Source: Saccharomycopsis malanga
Lineage: Eukaryota > Ascomycota > Saccharomycetes > Ascoideales > Saccharomycopsidaceae
DNA: 64,000 bases
Assembly: GCA_004014935.1 (NCBI GenBank)
Contig: CP025325.1
Span: 1,798,001 to 1,862,000, forward strand
Direction: 5' to 3'
Part shown: in pieces, positions 59,951 through 64,000 of the stretch
Layout: every line of letters begins with the position of its first letter
Numbering within the stretch: the first letter of the stretch is position 1
Notes under the pieces: generated by a model
Database searches by the model: none
Told to the model about the DNA's origin: nothing
What the model saw: the letters and a program-made list of their open reading frames with translations, nothing else
Translations under genes and position numbers: made by a program

Positions 59951-60916
59951 ATGGCTAGATACGGTTCCAGTTCCGCTAACCCAGCAAGATCTGCTAAAGC
60001 TAAGGGTTCTTACCTCAGAGTTTCTTTCAAGAACACTAGAGAAACCGCTCAAGCCATCAACGGTTGGGAATTGAAGAGAGCTCAACAATACTTGGAACAA
60101 GTTGTCAACCACGAGAGAGCTATTCCATTCAGAAGATACAACTCTTCTATTGGTAGAACCGCTCAAGGTAAAGAATTTGGTGTTACCAAGGCTAGATGGC
60201 CTGTCAAGTCTGTTAAGTTCATCCAAGAATTGTTGGCTAACGCCGAAGCTAACGCTGACGTATGTATACGAGTACCCTTTGTTATAAGATAAAGCTTATA
60301 CCCTCATGGTTGTTTTTTGCTAAAGTTTTACACTTTTTCAATTAACCGATTGGGACGTATAATCTATGGTCTTATGAAGTGGGAAGTTTTTTTGAGAATA
60401 TTTGTCTTTTTTCATTTTATTTTCCATGATAGTTATCCCGAACGGATTGATTAGCTCATTGTCTTCTAGGCATGACGTGGAAAATGATGTCACAACAGTG
60501 CTCTTGTAGTATGAACATGAAACAGATTACTGGTGTTAACTGGTAAATGCGTTTATGAGCAACGCTTGGTTCGTGCAAGTGCCTTTTCTCGCTGAATCAG
60601 TTGTCGACATTTAAATGAAAATTAACAATATTTTTTAAAAAATTCTTCCCGTTTTTAAGCCCGCCTATCATAAACGGTTGAAGAAATTGTTGTAACTAAC
60701 CAAATTGTATTACAGGTTAAAGGATTGGACACCTCTAAATTGTACATTTCTCACATCCAAGTTAACCAAGCCCCAAAGCAAAGAAGAAGAACCTTCAGAG
60801 CTCACGGTAGAATCAACAAGTACGAATCTTCCCCATCTCACATTGAAGTCATCTTGACTGAGAAAGAAGAAGCTGTTGAGAAGGCTCCAGAAAAGGCTGT
60901 TGCCACTTCTGCTTAA
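59951..60916 (+). CDS. RPL17: ribosomal protein uL22 (Rpl17), one intron
   Basis: 60S subunit protein lining the peptide exit tunnel. Exons are 59951-60259 and 60716-60916, encoding 169 aa. The 456-bp intron has donor GTATGT, branch AACTAAC (60694-60700) and acceptor TTACAG, splitting after NAEANAD. The protein reads [56 protein letters not shown] and [20 protein letters not shown], all nearly identical to yeast Rpl17. The tail is shorter than in S. cerevisiae, ending AVATSA. The start is the ATG directly before MARYG; an upstream in-frame ATG would add a non-conserved leader. Codons are highly biased with no CTG. Confidence 0.98.
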
Positions 60917-61835
60917 GTTATTTAATTAGTTTATGCGTAATCTCATCAACGACAAGTAATAAAGGCAGATTCTGGTTTTTTTCAATAAAAGGTTAGTTAC
61001 GGGTGTATTATAGTATTTTTGTTAATGAATATTTTCTTTTTGAAATATAAAGGCATCTATAACCTAATCCAGACTGGGATTAACTTTGTCCGTAATACTG
61101 TTGGTAAGCTCTTGTAAGTTTTGTTAAATTGGTTATGTGTGAACCGTAATGTAACGTATCTTTTACTTCAATAACCATGGTAAACAATTGCTTTGATTTA
61201 TCTCTCTTTATTTAGCATTTTCTGTGCTTTATTGCCAGTTGTCCAAAATGTTTTATACAAAGGCCAGTGTCAGGTAGGTTTACAGTTTTATCAATACTGT
61301 AATTAAAAGATTTTTGGGTCAATAAGCTTAACACTCTACTGGCAACCTGATTGAAGAAAACAACCGAAAAGTAGAAAGTCAGTTTTCAATAGTGAAATGA
61401 TCAGATATGTTGAATATACAGGTCGGCTACATAAAATTTATAAGTTCTCAGCCCAATAGATAGTCATCTTTGTTAGAGAAGATAACGTCAAGAAAAATTA
61501 AGGTAATGAATATCACAAGATGCTACAGGTCTCAGAAAGTTGATATTTTTCAAAAATTTGTATAACGGCATGCTGCAATCCAATGATTTTCACATTTAAG
61601 CTTACATTTGTATTAAAGTAGTCTCTCTTATCTATTACTAGAACTGTAAAAAGAACTATAAAAAAATCAGAAAAAAAAAAAAAAATTAAAAAAGAAAAAA
61701 AAAAAATTAAAAAAGAAAAAAAAAAAGTTGAATTATATAAAACTTAAAACCATCCTTAAAAATATTAAACATAATAATATACATCAAAACTAACCATTTA
61801 CCAACCCTATGAAAATTTGTAAATAATAAAAAATA
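60917..61835. other. convergent intergenic with A-rich tract
   Basis: Between the 3' ends of RPL17 and the acidic-protein gene. It carries an A-rich tract (61669-61727) built of a run of A followed by two similar A-run plus ttaaaaaag blocks. No gene was recognised. Confidence 0.5.
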
Positions 61836-63203
61836 CTAGTCACTATGACTACTACCTTCATCTTTGGGGTCTTCAAAGACTAAAATTTTTTTGCTTTTTT
61901 TCAAATTAGACAATTCACTCAAAGTAAAACCGAAATTCAAGTAGCTATCATATCTATCGTCATCTTTTCTCATAAGTTTTTTATTTCGTAACCGTAGTTC
62001 TTTGCGAGCTTCTTCGTCTTCTGGTGCTGGGCTTGTGCTACCTTCTTGAAGTGTTTTCAATAAGATAGAAGATGAGGTACCAGGAGAAGTTGGAAGATTC
62101 TTTTTATCATCAGGCTTGTGTTTCTTTAAAAGCTTTTGTAAATAAGCTTCTTCTTCTTCAGAGGAATCGTAAATATAAGCATATTCGTCTTCTGGTTCTG
62201 CGGAATATACTGGTAAATCGAATTTCCTTTCTATTATATTATCAAGACGTGCTTCATTTTGCGCTCTTGCGAAAAATCCACCCATTGAATCAAGGCCTTG
62301 TTTAGTATCCTTATGTAAAGCTTCTTGTATAAGCCTAGCTTCCGTACTGTCGTCACTTTCTTCGTCAGTTTGATAATCTTGGTCTCGCTGAAGCAACTTA
62401 TCTAAAAGACTAGGTTTAGATTTTTGGTCATATGGCTTCATTTGTTTTATAAACTTCTTTCCATACTTGTCGGTAAGAAGAACTTCGTGGCTTGGGTCAA
62501 ATGCTTCCAACACTTCTGCATTGTGATCGGTGAAGGAATCTTGTCTTCGCTTTTCGAGTTTAGGAGGGAAATAACTTGTTGCTTTAGTTTCAGGAGTGGA
62601 AAATATTGATTTATAATCTTGAGTTGTTTTTGCATGCGGAGCAATTTCATTGATTGTCTTTTGGAAATCAACCAGGATATCCAAGTCTTCTATTATTTCC
62701 CGTTTTCCCTTTGGACGTTCTGGCGTAAGACAACTATTTAGTGTCTGATGGAGTGATTGTCTTGAGTGTTCTGTCTCGCTTTTGGCAGATAAATGATAAA
62801 AGTCACCATCTATGTGGCTAGCGACTTCCGTACTGGCCTCGCTGTCATTGTCGTTGTGATCTATATGTTCTTCTTGTTCATCTTCACTATCTGAAAAATC
62901 ATCATTACTTATCTTTATTCTTTTAGAATCCCGTAATATATTACTCTGATCATCTGTACTAGGAACAGAAAACACATCAAAAGATCTTTTGGATGTAAAC
63001 GCAGGCACAATAACGGACTTTCCCTCTTCGCTACTTCTTTTCTGGGCTTGTGTTGTAAGTTGTTTTATATCGGGCGTATATGCCGGAGTTGGGAATACAT
63101 TGCAAGTTCGACTAACATCGCTGATCAGATGTTTCTTCAGCTTGGGTTCTAAAAACTGTCTTTCACCTTTCTTGGTGGGAGTTATTGATTCTTCTTCGCT
63201 CAT
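61836..63203 (-). CDS. acidic, probably nuclear protein, family not recognised
   Basis: The first in-frame ATG is at 63203 (455 aa, MSEEESITPTKKGERQFLEP). The frame is open to 63320 but without another ATG, so a short upstream exon is possible. The protein is hydrophilic and Ser/Asp/Glu-rich. It has several candidate CDK sites (ITPTKK, FPTPAYTP, LTPERPKGKR), a basic SKRIKI cluster as a possible nuclear signal, and DYQTDEESDDSTEARLIQEA and YDSSEEEEAYLQKLLKKHK acidic-helical segments. The tail RLRNKKLMRKDDDRYDSYLN is basic. This resembles cell-cycle or chromatin regulators, but I recognise no family. Confidence 0.75.
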   Translation of the reverse strand: MSEEESITPTKKGERQFLEPKLKKHLISDVSRTCNVFPTPAYTPDIKQLTTQAQKRSSEEGKSVIVPAFTSKRSFDVFSVPSTDDQSNILRDSKRIKISNDDFSDSEDEQEEHIDHNDNDSEASTEVASHIDGDFYHLSAKSETEHSRQSLHQTLNSCLTPERPKGKREIIEDLDILVDFQKTINEIAPHAKTTQDYKSIFSTPETKATSYFPPKLEKRRQDSFTDHNAEVLEAFDPSHEVLLTDKYGKKFIKQMKPYDQKSKPSLLDKLLQRDQDYQTDEESDDSTEARLIQEALHKDTKQGLDSMGGFFARAQNEARLDNIIERKFDLPVYSAEPEDEYAYIYDSSEEEEAYLQKLLKKHKPDDKKNLPTSPGTSSSILLKTLQEGSTSPAPEDEEARKELRLRNKKLMRKDDDRYDSYLNFGFTLSELSNLKKSKKILVFEDPKDEGSSHSD

Positions 63204-64000
63204 AGTGTCCGAGTTTTCGTTTTTTGTCTCTACTATTTCTCTTGATAATGTTTCTAAATATCGTTTGAACGATAGCAAATTAAGTATTTCGCTTGCTAGA
63301 AGGCCCTGCCAAATATGCAAAGAAGGGATGGATAAACAACAAGGCAGGATATCAAAACAAATAAATAGGTCGACCTCTCAACGGTTGAACAAAATTTGCA
63401 TATTTTATGTTTACAATTCAAATTAGACGATGCTTTTCCTTACTTAGTACGGTGAAGTAAATGAAATGGCTGGTCGGCGATCGTTGATGCATGAATATAT
63501 GCTTTCATAGCGTGATATGCGCATCACTGTGCATGAATCAATATATTTTCAACATGAACTTTGAAGTGTGCAAGAGAAGAAAGGAAAATGGTAACTAAAC
63601 ATGATATTATGAGGTTAGAATAAGTCTTGTGGTAAATAATTTTTTAGAATATGTGATAACTATTTTGAGCATTCTTTCAATTCAACCTGTTATAGTCTTA
63701 TATAACCTCAATAAATTTAGTCATTTGAGCACCCAACTAGAGGTGAAATAAATGTATTTATTATTTGTATTGTTTAATGAGATTCTCAAAGTAGCTTCAA
63801 TGACTCAAAAAGTAGCTTCAATGACTCAGTTTTTCGACGGTATTTTAAGCTAGTTGTTGTGTTGTATAATGCTATGTTCAAGGCCCCTATCAAGGTACTC
63901 GAAAACCCATTAATATTGACTTATTTTACTGTTGCCTTTATTACCCTTAATTGAGTACTGGCCTACTAGTAGCTATAGACTTGTTTGATTTATTTTGGCT
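63204..64000. other. window-end intergenic with paired TGACTCA sites
   Basis: No gene was recognised. Two 20-bp direct repeats (about 63788-63807 and 63809-63828) each contain TGACTCA, the Gcn4/AP-1 site, at 63801-63807 and 63822-63828. They are 21 bp apart, about two helical turns. They may serve a gene beyond the window edge or the acidic-protein gene about 600 bp away. Confidence 0.5.

Noticed and set aside
60470-60600. Possible C/D snoRNA in the RPL17 intron
   Set aside because: AATGATGT and a later CTGA resemble C and D boxes, but I see no terminal stem and the C box is imperfect.

Overview
This 64 kb window looks like nuclear DNA of an ascomycete yeast (Saccharomycotina), most likely of the CUG-Ser clade (relatives of Candida and Debaryomyces). 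It is AT-rich. Most genes are single-exon and about 1-2 kb apart. Introns are few and have yeast-type signals (GTATGT or GTAAGT donors, TACTAAC-like branch points). CTG codons are scarce, and one in AMS1 falls where I recall serine in the S. cerevisiae protein. I cannot name the species.

Gene order from left to right: PRP17 (5' end cut by the window edge), RPT5, SEM1 (two introns), COX10, UBC4 (intron), mitochondrial aldehyde dehydrogenase ALD5, HMO1 (intron, tiny first exon), AMS1, ERG6, the oxidative-stress bZIP factor CAP1, DFM1, a DAL5/TNA1-family permease, a SET-domain methyltransferase, FAP7, PWP1, NMT1, PAR32, MHF2, COX24, YKE2 (intron), COQ9, a DHDPS-type sugar-acid aldolase facing a sugar/quinate-type transporter, a 1045-aa probable mitochondrial protein of unknown family, CUE5, a small secreted protein, RPL17 (intron) and an acidic protein I do not recognise. 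Nearly all are housekeeping genes: proteasome, splicing, ribosome assembly, mitochondrial biogenesis, sterol and N-myristoylation. Promoters carry recognisable sites: an Upc2-type palindrome before ERG6, PACE-like sites before RPT5 and SEM1, Tbf1- and Cbf1-like motifs before RPL17, and a Yap-type site before CAP1.

The most unusual content is between genes. About fourteen copies or fragments of one short interspersed repeat lie in the intergenic regions. Full copies start with a tRNA-like head (TGGCTCAGTGG A box, GGTTCGANTCC B box), continue into a shared body, and end in an (ATT)n tail. Several copies have clear 9-13 bp target-site duplications, so this is a tRNA-derived SINE. Copies differ in the number of 46-48 bp units inserted between the A and B boxes (one, two or three). 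Some insertions are stacked at the same target, one pair is joined tail to tail, and some copies are reduced to the last 25-40 bp. I know of no well-described SINE family like this in CUG-clade yeasts, but I could not search.

Other non-genic features are a perfect 15.5-copy array of a 10-bp AT unit before NMT1, a recurring GCATGCATGC plus GCAGCCTGCA module, two possible coding relics, and an AMS1 gene whose base composition and arginine codons differ from its neighbours.
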